A DNA stretch of 64,000 nt from Collinsella sp. (GCA_018368345.1 JAGZEK010000010.1:29171-93170), one strand, 5' to 3'; positions 51,428 through 59,869 are shown, counted from the stretch's first letter. Program-made: numbers and translations. Notes: generated by a model not told the origin, from the sequence alone.

Positions 51428-51657
51428 GTGGCCAAAAAACGGCAAATATGAGTACTGTTACCGTTGTAGCTACATTATTTTCGTTAATAAAAGAAGATCT
51501 TAATGAGATTTATTCGCATCAAGGTCTTCCTTTAATGAACACTTGAGGAGATACGGCAGCTTATCTGCTCGATCGACACGTCAAATCACCTTAAATGTGG
51601 TCAAAATTACTGCTACTAAAAGAGTATCAGTACTCATATTTGCCGTTTTTTGGCCAC
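51428..51657. mobile_element. MITE-like 230-bp element with perfect 30-bp terminal inverted repeats
   Basis: Termini 51428-51457 and 51628-51657 are exact reverse complements, beginning GTGGCCAAAAAACGGCAAAT. The interior is AT-rich, unlike its surroundings. Both ends contain ATGAGTACT and open short frames (32 and about 18 codons), which I do not call genes. No target-site duplication is evident. Confidence 0.75.
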
Positions 51658-51695
51658 GGCTCTTTATAGACACCCTGTACAGCGACGGTGGTAGA

Positions 51696-51728
51696 TTTCG
51701 GAACGTGTCCGTCAGCCCCGTTCCGAAA
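51696..51728. repeat. Short perfect hairpin
   Basis: TTTCGGAACG (51696-51705) pairs with CGTTCCGAAA (51719-51728). It lies between the MITE-like element and the family 1 palindrome. Confidence 0.6.
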
Positions 51729-51760
51729 AGCGAGCCGCATGCAACGGCCAAGCCACGACA

Positions 51761-51897
51761 GGCCCCGGGAGAGCGGGGACACCGGCTTAGGTTTATCGCG
51801 AGTTCCGCACGAACAGGAGGCCACTTAATGTGGCCTCCGTCGTGAGCAGGACTGTAGAGCAGGAAACCTAAGCCGGTGTCCCCGCTCTCCCGGGGCC
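51761..51897. repeat. Long palindrome, family 1 copy 2
   Basis: Perfect 34-bp arms (51761-51794 and 51864-51897). The core is ATCGCGAGTTCCGCAC, inner stem GGAGGCCAC-TTAAT-GTGGCCTCC, then GCAGGACTGTAGAGCAGG. It ends 8 nt from the stop codon of the minus-strand TOPRIM gene. Confidence 0.92.
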
Positions 51898-51905
51898 GGC
51901 GGAAT

Positions 51906-54098
51906 TTAGTTGTTCAGCATGCGGTCGAAGCTTCCCGAGTCGCCATCCCGATAGTCGGCGGTCATCAGAATCTCCTGCGGAATGCGCCCGCCCTCGCGCA
52001 GCACATTGCGGAACTGCACGCGCGTGACCATGGGCAGATCCTTGATCGTCGCCGCCAGATTCTGCGGCACGCCCTGGTTGGCAGCCGCGGGCTCGCACTC
52101 GCCGCCGGCCTTCACGCGACGCTTATGCTCGGCGAGCATGGCGCGGTACATGCCGGCATGCAGGCGAATCTCAACCACATTGGCATTGCGAGCCTGCTCG
52201 ACGATGCGCGCGCCCTCGCGGTCGATATCGCCCACGTAGTAGACGTAGTTAAAGCGATAGCCGATCTCGGCCAGATAATCATCCAGTGCGTGCGAAACGC
52301 TCGCCTTGCAGCCACCGCCAAAGATCACGCCGCCCACCTTGGTGCCAAAGAGCTTAGCGTGCTTGCGGCCGCGCAGGAGCTTGACGATCTCGTCATAGGT
52401 GTCCAGGTTCTCGACCATAATGAACGGCTTATCGGCGCCCAGCGTAAAGAAACCCGTAAAGTGAACGGGGCGGTTGGGGGCGACCTTAATCGCCTGCATG
52501 CTGATGCCCTTTTCGGTCATACGCCGAATTAGGCGCTCGCCGTGCTTGCCGTCAAAGGCCTTCTCATCGTTAAAAATCTGGTAGGCACGCTGGCGGCGCG
52601 AGGCAACCGGCGTATCGGCACCTCGGTTTTGCTCGATCCAAGCCTGGATGATTGCGATTTCCTCGGCAATCTTGCGGTTGGACATCTCGTTGTGCTGAGT
52701 GCGCTGCGGCGCCTTTTTGCCGTCCTTGCCCTCGACCTTAACAATTTGAGTCTGCTGCTCCTTGATCTTAGAGAGCGCCGTAGGCGTAGGGACAACTTTG
52801 AGCAGCTGCCTGCCCAAAACGCGGGCAAGGGCAAACGCCGATACCTCGCCGTGGACGGCCGACTCGGGCTGCTGGGTAGCACTATCAGCCGCGGCAGGCT
52901 CAGCCTGTGCATGAGGCTTACGCTTGGAATCTGCCCGGGTATTACGTTCCTGCTTGGGCGCAGACGAGCGCTTTTGCGGACGATCGGACTTGGCCTCCTT
53001 CGCCGGCTGGCGCTTGACCTGATCCACCGGAGTCTCGGCCTTCTCATCTCCGTTTTGTGTCGCTGTCTTCTCGGCCGCGGCCTCGGCATTTGAGCCACGA
53101 CCGCCGCGGTGACGACGACGGCGGGGCTTGCCTGAGGCGCTCTCCCCAGCCTGCTTATCAGCGGTCTGTTGAGCTTTGACCTCAGTGTCAGCCGCAGGCT
53201 GCGACTCGGAAGGTTGCTGCTCGCGAGCCGCCGGCTCAACGGTTTTCTCGGTTTGTTCGGCCTTCTCGGCCTGAGCGGTCGAAGCCGGCTCGCCCTTCTC
53301 CTGACGCCTTACGGGATACGCGCGCCTCGCAAAACCACGCCCGGGACGGCATGAACCCGGAGCCTTCTTGGCAGACTCCTCAACATCGTCTGCAGCCTCG
53401 GAAGGCTCTTCAACCTCATGCGCGACATCCTGCTGCGCAGCCTTAAAGTGGGCACCACGGCGACGCTGGGGCTCCTGGGCCTCCACGGGCTTTTGCTCCT
53501 TCGCGGGCCTCTGCGACTCGGCAGCAACCTCGGTCTCAACAGCCTCGGCATCCGTCTCGCCCTTTCGAGCAACGGCGCGACGGAAGCGCTCCTGCTGGGC
53601 GCGGCGCTGTGCATCGCGCTTGCCGCCCCCGCCAAAACCGCCGCGTCCTGCCTTGGCCGTAAAGGCACGCACGACGTTCTCATCGAGCAACTCATCGGTA
53701 TCGACATGCTCACGCGGAGCAACTTCTTCCACAGCAGGCACGTCAGCGAAATCCTCGACGACAAAATCTTCGACGGACTCGGCAGGCTGCTCCTGGGCAT
53801 CGCGGATCTCGGCATTGATGGTATAGAACGCCGGGCGCCCGTTAATGCCGCTGCCCTCGATCTTGGTAACGATCTTTGCCGCGATGAGTTCGTCGCGCAT
53901 CACCTTGGTGTTGCATTCCTTATCGACGGAACGGAAAATCTGCGCCAGCGCGCTCGACTTGATCTTGAGCGCCTTGCGGCAGAGCAGGTCGTAGGCAACC
54001 AGCTTGGCGCGCTCGGCAGAAAGCGACGTCTGGCTGCTCAGACGCTCAGCCAGAGCATCGACATTGTTTTGATTATCGGAATATACCGTCTTGGCCAC
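51906..54098 (-). CDS. Orphan Wadjet JetD-like TOPRIM protein with long disordered linker
   Basis: A 730-residue protein. Residues about 1-100 look like a winged helix (AERAKLVAYDLLCRKALKIK). Residues about 105-440 are a low-complexity Ala/Glu/Lys/Arg/Gln-rich linker. The C-terminal part (about 520-730) matches the JetD/DUF2220 TOPRIM domain: FIMVENLDTYDEI (Glu), GGVIFGGGCKASVSHAL, and YYVGDIDREGARI (acidic GDID, about 622). JetD is the nuclease of the Wadjet plasmid-defence system, but no jetA, B or C is nearby. A GTG start at 54098 was chosen for GAAAGGGG upstream. It could be a housekeeping topoisomerase-like nuclease or a single-gene defence factor. Confidence 0.72.
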   Translation of the reverse strand: MAKTVYSDNQNNVDALAERLSSQTSLSAERAKLVAYDLLCRKALKIKSSALAQIFRSVDKECNTKVMRDELIAAKIVTKIEGSGINGRPAFYTINAEIRDAQEQPAESVEDFVVEDFADVPAVEEVAPREHVDTDELLDENVVRAFTAKAGRGGFGGGGKRDAQRRAQQERFRRAVARKGETDAEAVETEVAAESQRPAKEQKPVEAQEPQRRRGAHFKAAQQDVAHEVEEPSEAADDVEESAKKAPGSCRPGRGFARRAYPVRRQEKGEPASTAQAEKAEQTEKTVEPAAREQQPSESQPAADTEVKAQQTADKQAGESASGKPRRRRHRGGRGSNAEAAAEKTATQNGDEKAETPVDQVKRQPAKEAKSDRPQKRSSAPKQERNTRADSKRKPHAQAEPAAADSATQQPESAVHGEVSAFALARVLGRQLLKVVPTPTALSKIKEQQTQIVKVEGKDGKKAPQRTQHNEMSNRKIAEEIAIIQAWIEQNRGADTPVASRRQRAYQIFNDEKAFDGKHGERLIRRMTEKGISMQAIKVAPNRPVHFTGFFTLGADKPFIMVENLDTYDEIVKLLRGRKHAKLFGTKVGGVIFGGGCKASVSHALDDYLAEIGYRFNYVYYVGDIDREGARIVEQARNANVVEIRLHAGMYRAMLAEHKRRVKAGGECEPAAANQGVPQNLAATIKDLPMVTRVQFRNVLREGGRIPQEILMTADYRDGDSGSFDRMLNN

Positions 54099-54207
54099 GG
54101 GGCCCCTTTCATATGCACACATATACGTCCATATGGTACAACGCACGAGCCTATCCACGCAAAACATCTGCGAGAACGCCCTTGCACCACCTGTTCTCAC
54201 AAGAAAA

Positions 54208-54242
54208 AAGACCGGGTCCGCTTGATTGCGGACCCGGTCTTT
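54208..54242 (-). terminator. cstA terminator
   Basis: AAGACCGGGTCCGC pairs with GCGGACCCGGTCTT. A-rich sequence (54201-54209) gives a minus-strand T-tract, and TTT on the plus side makes it potentially bidirectional. Confidence 0.9.
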
Positions 54243-54281
54243 CCGAGTCAAATAGATGGGAGATTCAACCCGTCCGACCGA

Positions 54282-56171
54282 CTAGGCCTTGGCGGCCTCG
54301 GCGTCGGCAGGAGCTTCAGCGGCAGCGGCGCGACCGTACTCGGCCTTGCCCATCTCGGACCACTCGGGCTCCTCATCAGGCATGGAGCCGGCCTCCTTGC
54401 CGAAGAACTCCTTGAGGCAGTTGACGGCGACGATGAGGCCCAGGACCATCAGCAGGACGGCGAAAACGAGCTGCAAGCCCTTGGTGGCGGCGACGGAGAC
54501 GGCGGCCGTGGTGGCGGTAGCCGGGATGGTGCCGAAGAAGCCGTAAGCCTGGACAGCGGTCATGCAGCCCATGGCGCTCTGGACCAGCGAGGTGAAGGTG
54601 CAGCAGAGCAGGAAGGCGACGGGCACGTAGAGCATCCAGCCCTTGCGGCCGGTGCACTTGCAGAACACGGCGAGGGTGATCATGGTCATACCGCCGAGCA
54701 GCTGGTTGGAAGCACCAAAGAGCGGCCAGATGTTGGCATAGCCACCAAAGGCAAGGGCGAGACCGGGAAGCAGGGTGACGACCGTGGCGAACCAGGGGTT
54801 GCCGAGAACCTTCATGTAGCCGGCCTTGGACTCGATGGCCAGGGCGTCGTTGGTCTGGGCAAAGAACTCGGAGAACGAGGTGCGGGCGATGCGGGCGACG
54901 GCGTCGAGCGAGGTCAGGGCCAGAGCGGAAACGTTCATGGTCATGAAGACGGTAGCGAGCGTACCGTCAACACCGAAGGCCTGCATACCGCGGGAGATAC
55001 CAGCGGCGAAGATCTGGAACGGGGTGGAAGCGACGCCAGCGTTGAGGGCGCCGGTACCGGCGGTGTTCATGTCGGAGAACATGATGCCGGCGACGATGAT
55101 GGCAAGGATGCCGACGAAGGACTCGACGATCATGGCGCCATAACCGACCTTGACGGCGTCCTGCTCCTTCTCGACCTGCTTAGAAGAGGTGCCGGAAGAA
55201 ACGAGGCTGTGGAAACCGGAGAGAGCACCGCAAGCGACGGAGACGAACAGGACCGGGAACATCATGCCGGAGGCAGTGGAGAAGCCGGTGAAGACCGGAG
55301 CGGTGATGGTGGCCTGGCCGTTGACGCCCAGGACGACGATGCCGAGGACAGCGCAAACGATCATGACGATCATCATGATGGAAGTGAGGTAGTCACGCGG
55401 GGTCTTGAGCATCTGGATGGGCATAGCGCCAGCGAAGACCAGGTAGACCATGACGACGGCGAACCACTGGAACTTATCCAGGTAGACCGGGAACTGCATA
55501 CCGACGGCAAACATGAGAACCATGAGGACCACGCCGGTGACGAACTCGGTAGCACCGGTGAGGTTGAACTTCTTCTGGGCCCAACCAAAGGCGATAGCGA
55601 CGAAGGTGAACAGGATGGAGATGGTACCAGCGCAGCCGGCGGCATAGGACTTGGTGAAGTCGATGGCACCGGTAGCAGCACCAGAAGCGTCAACGGCCGG
55701 GGTGAACATGAACGTCTTGCAGACCATGTCGGTGAAGGCGGCGATGACGATGATGCAGAACAGCCAGCAGAACAGCAGGAACAGGCGACGGCCGGTCTTG
55801 CCGATGTACTTCTCGATGAGCTGAGCGAGCGACTTGCCGTTGTTCTTCATCGAAGCGTACAGAGCACCAAAGTCGTGGACGGCGCCAAAGAAGATGCCGC
55901 CGACGAGGACCCAGAGCACGACGGGCAGCCAGCCAAAGGCCATGGCGACGATCGTACCCGTGACAGGGCCAGCACCGCAGATCGAGCTGAACTGGTGCGA
56001 GAACGCGGTAAAGGCGGAGACGGGCGAGAAGCTCTTGCCGTCCTTCATGCGCTTGGCCGGCGTGAGGGCCTCTTTGTCAACGCCCCACTTGTTGGCCAGC
56101 CAGCGGCCGTAGCCCAGATAGCCACAGGCGAGCACCGCCGCGGCCACAACCATGAGCAAAACTCCGTTCAT
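54282..56171 (-). CDS. CstA-family carbon-starvation/pyruvate transporter
   Basis: A 629-residue polytopic membrane protein (about 16 helices). CstA features are MNGVLLMVVAAAVLACGYLG, SAFTAFSHQFSSICGAGPVT, FGAVHDFGALYASMKNNGKS, CGALSGFHSLVSSGTSSKQV and YANIWPLFGASNQLLGGMT. CstA and its paralog BtsT import pyruvate or peptides during starvation. The short C-terminal tail is Ala/Glu-rich. A strong GAGGAGGAAATGTA site precedes the ATG, and the leader contains a terminator-like hairpin ending about 35 nt upstream. Confidence 0.93.
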   Translation of the reverse strand: MNGVLLMVVAAAVLACGYLGYGRWLANKWGVDKEALTPAKRMKDGKSFSPVSAFTAFSHQFSSICGAGPVTGTIVAMAFGWLPVVLWVLVGGIFFGAVHDFGALYASMKNNGKSLAQLIEKYIGKTGRRLFLLFCWLFCIIVIAAFTDMVCKTFMFTPAVDASGAATGAIDFTKSYAAGCAGTISILFTFVAIAFGWAQKKFNLTGATEFVTGVVLMVLMFAVGMQFPVYLDKFQWFAVVMVYLVFAGAMPIQMLKTPRDYLTSIMMIVMIVCAVLGIVVLGVNGQATITAPVFTGFSTASGMMFPVLFVSVACGALSGFHSLVSSGTSSKQVEKEQDAVKVGYGAMIVESFVGILAIIVAGIMFSDMNTAGTGALNAGVASTPFQIFAAGISRGMQAFGVDGTLATVFMTMNVSALALTSLDAVARIARTSFSEFFAQTNDALAIESKAGYMKVLGNPWFATVVTLLPGLALAFGGYANIWPLFGASNQLLGGMTMITLAVFCKCTGRKGWMLYVPVAFLLCCTFTSLVQSAMGCMTAVQAYGFFGTIPATATTAAVSVAATKGLQLVFAVLLMVLGLIVAVNCLKEFFGKEAGSMPDEEPEWSEMGKAEYGRAAAAEAPADAEAAKA

Positions 56172-56206
56172 TACATTTCCTCCTCTAAAAAGAACTTCCT
56201 AGACAT

Positions 56207-56334
56207 AAAAAATGAGGGCCGTCGGTTGCGCTCGACGGCCCTCATCTTCATCAGCCGCCCGTTATCGTACGGGCTAGCTGTATGTGCTAACCCGCATCAG
56301 ATAATTACTACGCTGATAATGTTTAGCTGATGCG
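56207..56334 (-). ncRNA. Structured cstA leader with terminator-like hairpin (candidate attenuator or riboswitch)
   Basis: Reading the minus strand, CGCATCAG/CTGATGCG closes a 42-nt hairpin (56293-56334). A small CCCGT/ACGGG hairpin (56258-56273) follows. Then ATGAGGGCCGTCG/CGACGGCCCTCAT (56212-56245) with a T6 run forms a terminator, all upstream of the cstA ribosome binding site. I know of no named riboswitch with this layout. Confidence 0.55.
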
Positions 56335-56365
56335 TGAACATGTCTAAGAAATCCTCTTCAATCAT

Positions 56366-56394
56366 GATGTGAACGATCCGTGCGTGTTCACATC
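56366..56394. promoter_or_regulatory. Palindromic operator upstream of cstA leader
   Basis: GATGTGAAC (56366-56374) and GTTCACATC (56386-56394) form a perfect inverted repeat. A further half-site CGTGAACATG lies at 56333-56342. Location fits a regulator binding near the cstA promoter. The spacing does not fit a standard Crp site. Confidence 0.55.
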
Positions 56395-56538
56395 CCCCAG
56401 TGGTTGAAAAGGAGTATGAAACTTTAGTTACCTAAAGTCAACGCAAATATGTAATGAATTTTCAACTTTTTTGAATTTCTCGGTATAAAACGCCACTGAC
56501 CTCGGACTTTACCCGACAAAAGTTTTTGCATGAGAGAT

Positions 56539-56692
56539 GCCCCTCGGGAGCGGCGGGAGCCGGGCGGCGCATATGAACTTTCCTGCTCTACAGTCCTGCG
56601 CAAGACGGAAAGCACATTAAGTGCTTTCCTTTGCGTGCGGAACTCGCGATAAAGTTCATATGCGCCGCCCGGCTCCCGCGGCTCTCAGGGGC
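56539..56692. repeat. Long palindrome, family 1 copy 3 (reverse orientation)
   Basis: Perfect 28-bp inner arms (56554-56581 and 56651-56678), extended imperfectly to 56539 and 56692. In reverse orientation the core is ATCGCGAGTTCCGCAC, inner stem GGAAAGCAC-TTAAT-GTGCTTTCC, then GCAGGACTGTAGAGCAGG. Unlike the other copies it abuts no recognised gene end. The rest of gap 56172-56979 holds the cstA leader, copy 4 and no gene. Confidence 0.9.
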
Positions 56693-56832
56693 TCCCATCC
56701 CAAATGCGGAGCAAAGCTCCGCACACCATCTTTTTCTTTCAGCTAAAGCACGCCGGAAATTCGACGCAGCTGGCTAACCTTGCCGGACGTTGTCGACGCC
56801 AAACCAGCTCAGAAGCTATATCGATACAGAAA

Positions 56833-56967
56833 GGTCCCCGGACGGAGGGGCCGGATATAAGGTTTATCGCGAGTTCCGCACGCAAAGAAGGCCACTTAAT
56901 GTGGCCTTCGTCTTGCGCAGGACTGTAGAGCAGGAAACCTTATATCCGGCCCCTCCGTCCGGGGACC
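56833..56967. repeat. Long palindrome, family 1 copy 4
   Basis: Perfect 33-bp arms (56833-56865 and 56935-56967), same core, inner stem GAAGGCCAC-TTAAT-GTGGCCTTC. It ends 12 nt from the stop codon of the tsaB/rimI/tsaD gene. Confidence 0.92.
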
Positions 56968-56979
56968 CCGCCGTACCAG

Positions 56980-59364
56980 CTACAGCGTCATGTTTGGATC
57001 GGCGTCGACGTCGAACGGCGAGATTTCTCCTCGGTCGAATTTACGGCGAGCGACCTCCGCGATCATGGCAGCGTTATCGGTGCAGGCAGACAAGGGCGGC
57101 ACCGTCACGCGGATCCCCTGACGCCCGAGCTTCTTGATCATCATCTCGCGCAGATGCGGATTGGCCGAGACACCACCGCCGATGCAATACTCCTTGCACC
57201 CGGTGGCGTGCAGGGCGTTTTTGGCCTTCTTGTACTGCACGTCAAAGACCGCCGCCTCAAACGAGGCCGCTAGGTCGGGCAGGTGAATCGTGCGCCCGGC
57301 CTTGGTCTCCTGCTCGATGTAGAGCGTCACCGCCGTCTTGAGGCCCGAAAGCGAGAAGCGATAGTCCCCCCTGCTGTTAAGCGCACGGGGGAAATCGATC
57401 GCCTTGGGGTTGCCCGTCTCGGCAAGCTTGGAGATGATAGGGCCTCCGGGATAGCCAAGACCCAGTGCCTTTGCCACCTTGTCGAAGGCTTCGCCCACGG
57501 CGTCGTCGAGCGTCTCGCCAAGCACTTCATAGTCGCCCCATGCCTTTACGTGCACGAGCATGGTGTGCCCGCCCGAAACGAGCGTAAAGATAAACGGGGG
57601 CTTGAGGTCGGGCTGCGCCAACAGGTTGGCAAACAGGTGGCCCTCCAGATGATTGACGCACACCAGCGGTTTGCCGGCAGCATACGCAAAGCCCTTGGCA
57701 AAGGCGACACCCACCACCAGGGCACCCACCAGGCCAGGACCTTGCGTCACGCCCACAGCGGCAAGCTCACTTGGCGCAATGGCTCCGCCCGTAAGGCCCA
57801 GCGACGCTGCGGCGTCCTCGAGCGCCGCGTCCACGACGCTCACGATGACCTCAACGTGCTTGCGCGAGGCGATCTCGGGCACCACGCCGCCAAAACGGGC
57901 ATGGAAATCGATCTGCGTCGACACCTGGTTGGCCAGCATATTGCCATCCGCATCGATAATCGCCACCGCCGTCTCGTCGCAGGAACTCTCGATGGCAAGC
58001 ACTAGGCGGCGGCGCTCAATTTCGGCACGCTCCCCCTCGGAGCGCCTAGGCGCAGGCAGCGGCCATACGCGCTGCTCTGCCGCCGTCGGCTCGGGCGAGG
58101 CATTGTCGACCGGAAGCACCAGGGGCAGCGGAGCCGTCATGACGATGGCATCCTTGCCGGCACCATAATAGCCGCGGCGCCATCCTGCCTCGGTAAAGCC
58201 CAGAGCGTTATAAAGCGCGATCGCTCCCCTGTTGTCGTCCTCGACCTCGAGCGAAGCCGTGGTGCAGCCGAGCATCTGGGCATCATAGCTCACATGCGAC
58301 AGCAGCTTGCGGGCAATGCCCTCACGGCGATGTGCCGGGTCGACGGCGACATCCAGAATCTGCACATCACCGTCCACGACCATACCGCCGGCAAGGCCCA
58401 GCAGCTTGCCGTCATCGTGTGCCACCCACCAACTACGCGGCGCAGCGACGTCCTCGCCCAGTTCGGACAGGAACATGCCCGGCGTCCACGCCTCGTGTCC
58501 GGCACCTTCAAAGCAGGCAGCCTCTAGCGCGCTCGCGCCCTCGGCATCCGCCGCGCCCATGGGACGGAACTGCAGATGACGACCGGCGAGCTCATCGGCA
58601 ACGCCCGTAATTTCGCTCTGTGCACTCTCAGCAAGACCAAGACGCTTGCGCTCGTTTTCCTCGGCATCCGAAAGGCGCGTGTAAATCGGCAGGACGCGAG
58701 CCGGATCGCCGTCACCCGCAGCGTGCGCGAGCAGCAAGCCCTCGCCCGAAGGCCACCACAGGTCGCGCTCCACGCAGCGGGCGGTCTCGTCCTCACCCAG
58801 CAGCTTGCCATAGCGCACGAGACCGTCACCGGTCAGCTGAACCTGGTCCCAGTCCGCTGCTCGGCGCCACTCATCGAGCGCCACGGCGGCCTTGACCACG
58901 TGTTCGCGCTCAAATTGACGCTCGGGTCCCTCATCGACCAGCATATACAGCGCCGGATATACCTCACCGCGCATAGCATCGGCCAAGATACCAAGCTTGC
59001 CGCGCACGCCAGCCTTCCACGCCGTCCAAGCGCAAGCGTCGAGCGTCGACACGCCCAGCAGCGGAGCATTGGCACCGCGCGCGAGGCCCTTAGCAGTGGA
59101 GATGCCGATGCGCACACCCGTAAACGACCCCGGGCCGCGGCCGACCACGTAGCAACCAACATCGCTGCGATCCAGACCGGCTTGAGCCAGCATGCCATCA
59201 ACGGTATTCACGAGCTCAACGTTGGCGTGACGGCGACACATGTGGTCGCCACTCACGAGCTTCGTCTCGCCCGTCTGCCCATCAATCCAGCTTGCCGCGC
59301 AGGCAAGCATGTCGGTCGAGGTATCGAGCGCCACCACCAGCGCGTTGTCGTTATGCAAGCTCAT
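56980..59364 (-). CDS. TsaB-RimI-TsaD triple fusion (tRNA t6A synthesis plus N-acetyltransferase)
   Basis: A 794-residue fusion. Residues 1-250 are TsaB (VVALDTSTDMLACAASW, VGRGPGSFTGVRIGISTAKG). Residues about 264-412 are a GNAT acetyltransferase of RimI type (LDVAVDPAHRREGIARKLL; EVEDDNRGAIALYNALGF). Residues about 452-794 are TsaD (VLAIESSCDETAVAI, metal site NHLEGH near 571-576, FTLVSGGHTMLV). TsaB and TsaD with TsaE transfer threonylcarbamoyl to A37 of ANN-decoding tRNAs; RimI acetylates an N terminus. The start at 59364 overlaps tsaE by 14 nt. An upstream TTG at 59382 is less likely. Confidence 0.95.
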   Translation of the reverse strand: MSLHNDNALVVALDTSTDMLACAASWIDGQTGETKLVSGDHMCRRHANVELVNTVDGMLAQAGLDRSDVGCYVVGRGPGSFTGVRIGISTAKGLARGANAPLLGVSTLDACAWTAWKAGVRGKLGILADAMRGEVYPALYMLVDEGPERQFEREHVVKAAVALDEWRRAADWDQVQLTGDGLVRYGKLLGEDETARCVERDLWWPSGEGLLLAHAAGDGDPARVLPIYTRLSDAEENERKRLGLAESAQSEITGVADELAGRHLQFRPMGAADAEGASALEAACFEGAGHEAWTPGMFLSELGEDVAAPRSWWVAHDDGKLLGLAGGMVVDGDVQILDVAVDPAHRREGIARKLLSHVSYDAQMLGCTTASLEVEDDNRGAIALYNALGFTEAGWRRGYYGAGKDAIVMTAPLPLVLPVDNASPEPTAAEQRVWPLPAPRRSEGERAEIERRRLVLAIESSCDETAVAIIDADGNMLANQVSTQIDFHARFGGVVPEIASRKHVEVIVSVVDAALEDAAASLGLTGGAIAPSELAAVGVTQGPGLVGALVVGVAFAKGFAYAAGKPLVCVNHLEGHLFANLLAQPDLKPPFIFTLVSGGHTMLVHVKAWGDYEVLGETLDDAVGEAFDKVAKALGLGYPGGPIISKLAETGNPKAIDFPRALNSRGDYRFSLSGLKTAVTLYIEQETKAGRTIHLPDLAASFEAAVFDVQYKKAKNALHATGCKEYCIGGGVSANPHLREMMIKKLGRQGIRVTVPPLSACTDNAAMIAEVARRKFDRGEISPFDVDADPNMTL

Positions 59365-59857
59365 CTTGTACAGCCTTATCAATCAAATGGGAAAGCTCCA
59401 TTGCGCGGTCACCGTGCGCCTCGAGCGTTATCGTTCGCACATCACTGTCGCCCTCATCACGCTTGAGCGTCACCGAAAGATACTCATCCGTCAGCTCGTC
59501 TTGGAATTGTTCGCCCCATTCCAGCAGGCAAGCACCCTCATAGCCCAGCACATCGAAAATGCCCGTATCCTCGAGCTCGTAGGCATGCTCCAGGCGGTAT
59601 AGATCAAAGTGAAACAGCGGAATACGACCTTGATCGTGGACGGCCATGAGCGCAAACGTAGGGCTCGTAACCATATGCCCATCGCCCAGCCCGCGCGAGA
59701 CGCCCTTGGTAAAGTGAGTTTTGCCCACTCCCAGGCCACCGGTCAGGATGAGCACATCGCCGTCCTCAAGGCACGGTGCAATTAGCTCGCCAAAGTACTC
59801 CGTATCGGCAGCGCAAGTCGTTTTGTAAATACCTACCCCCAGGCGCTCCAGGGACAT
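59351..59857 (-). CDS. tsaE: tRNA threonylcarbamoyladenosine synthesis ATPase
   Basis: A 168-residue P-loop ATPase required for cycling of the TsaBD complex. Walker A is LTGGLGVGKTHFTKGV. It has VTSPTFALMAVH, FDLYRLEHAYELEDTGIFD and LLEWGEQFQDEL. The start region KTTCAADTEYFGELIA is typical. It overlaps the fused tsaB/rimI/tsaD gene, so all t6A transfer components are expressed together. tsaC is not in the window. Confidence 0.95.
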   Translation of the reverse strand: MSLERLGVGIYKTTCAADTEYFGELIAPCLEDGDVLILTGGLGVGKTHFTKGVSRGLGDGHMVTSPTFALMAVHDQGRIPLFHFDLYRLEHAYELEDTGIFDVLGYEGACLLEWGEQFQDELTDEYLSVTLKRDEGDSDVRTITLEAHGDRAMELSHLIDKAVQDELA

Positions 59858-59869
59858 ACATGCTCCTTA

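Noticed and set aside
50966..51435. Short frames across tRNA-Gln and its downstream repeats
   Set aside because: They are translations of the tRNA and its inverted copies, a known source of spurious proteins.
51448..51546. 32-codon frame (MSTVTVVATL...) inside the MITE-like element
   Set aside because: Weak ribosome binding site and the start lies in the terminal repeat; a small toxin cannot be excluded but is not supported.
51030..51905. Prophage or integrative element behind tRNA-Gln
   Set aside because: No integrase, structural or replication genes; only short repeats.
53418..56330. 970-codon plus-strand open frame opposite cstA and the TOPRIM gene
   Set aside because: It is antisense to two well-supported genes, composed of Gly/Asp/Glu/His-rich sequence typical of high-GC shadow frames, with no recognisable domain.
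56424..56615. 63-codon minus-strand frame within family 1 copy 3
   Set aside because: It runs through the palindrome, and comparable frames in other copies are not conserved in start, stop or ribosome binding site.
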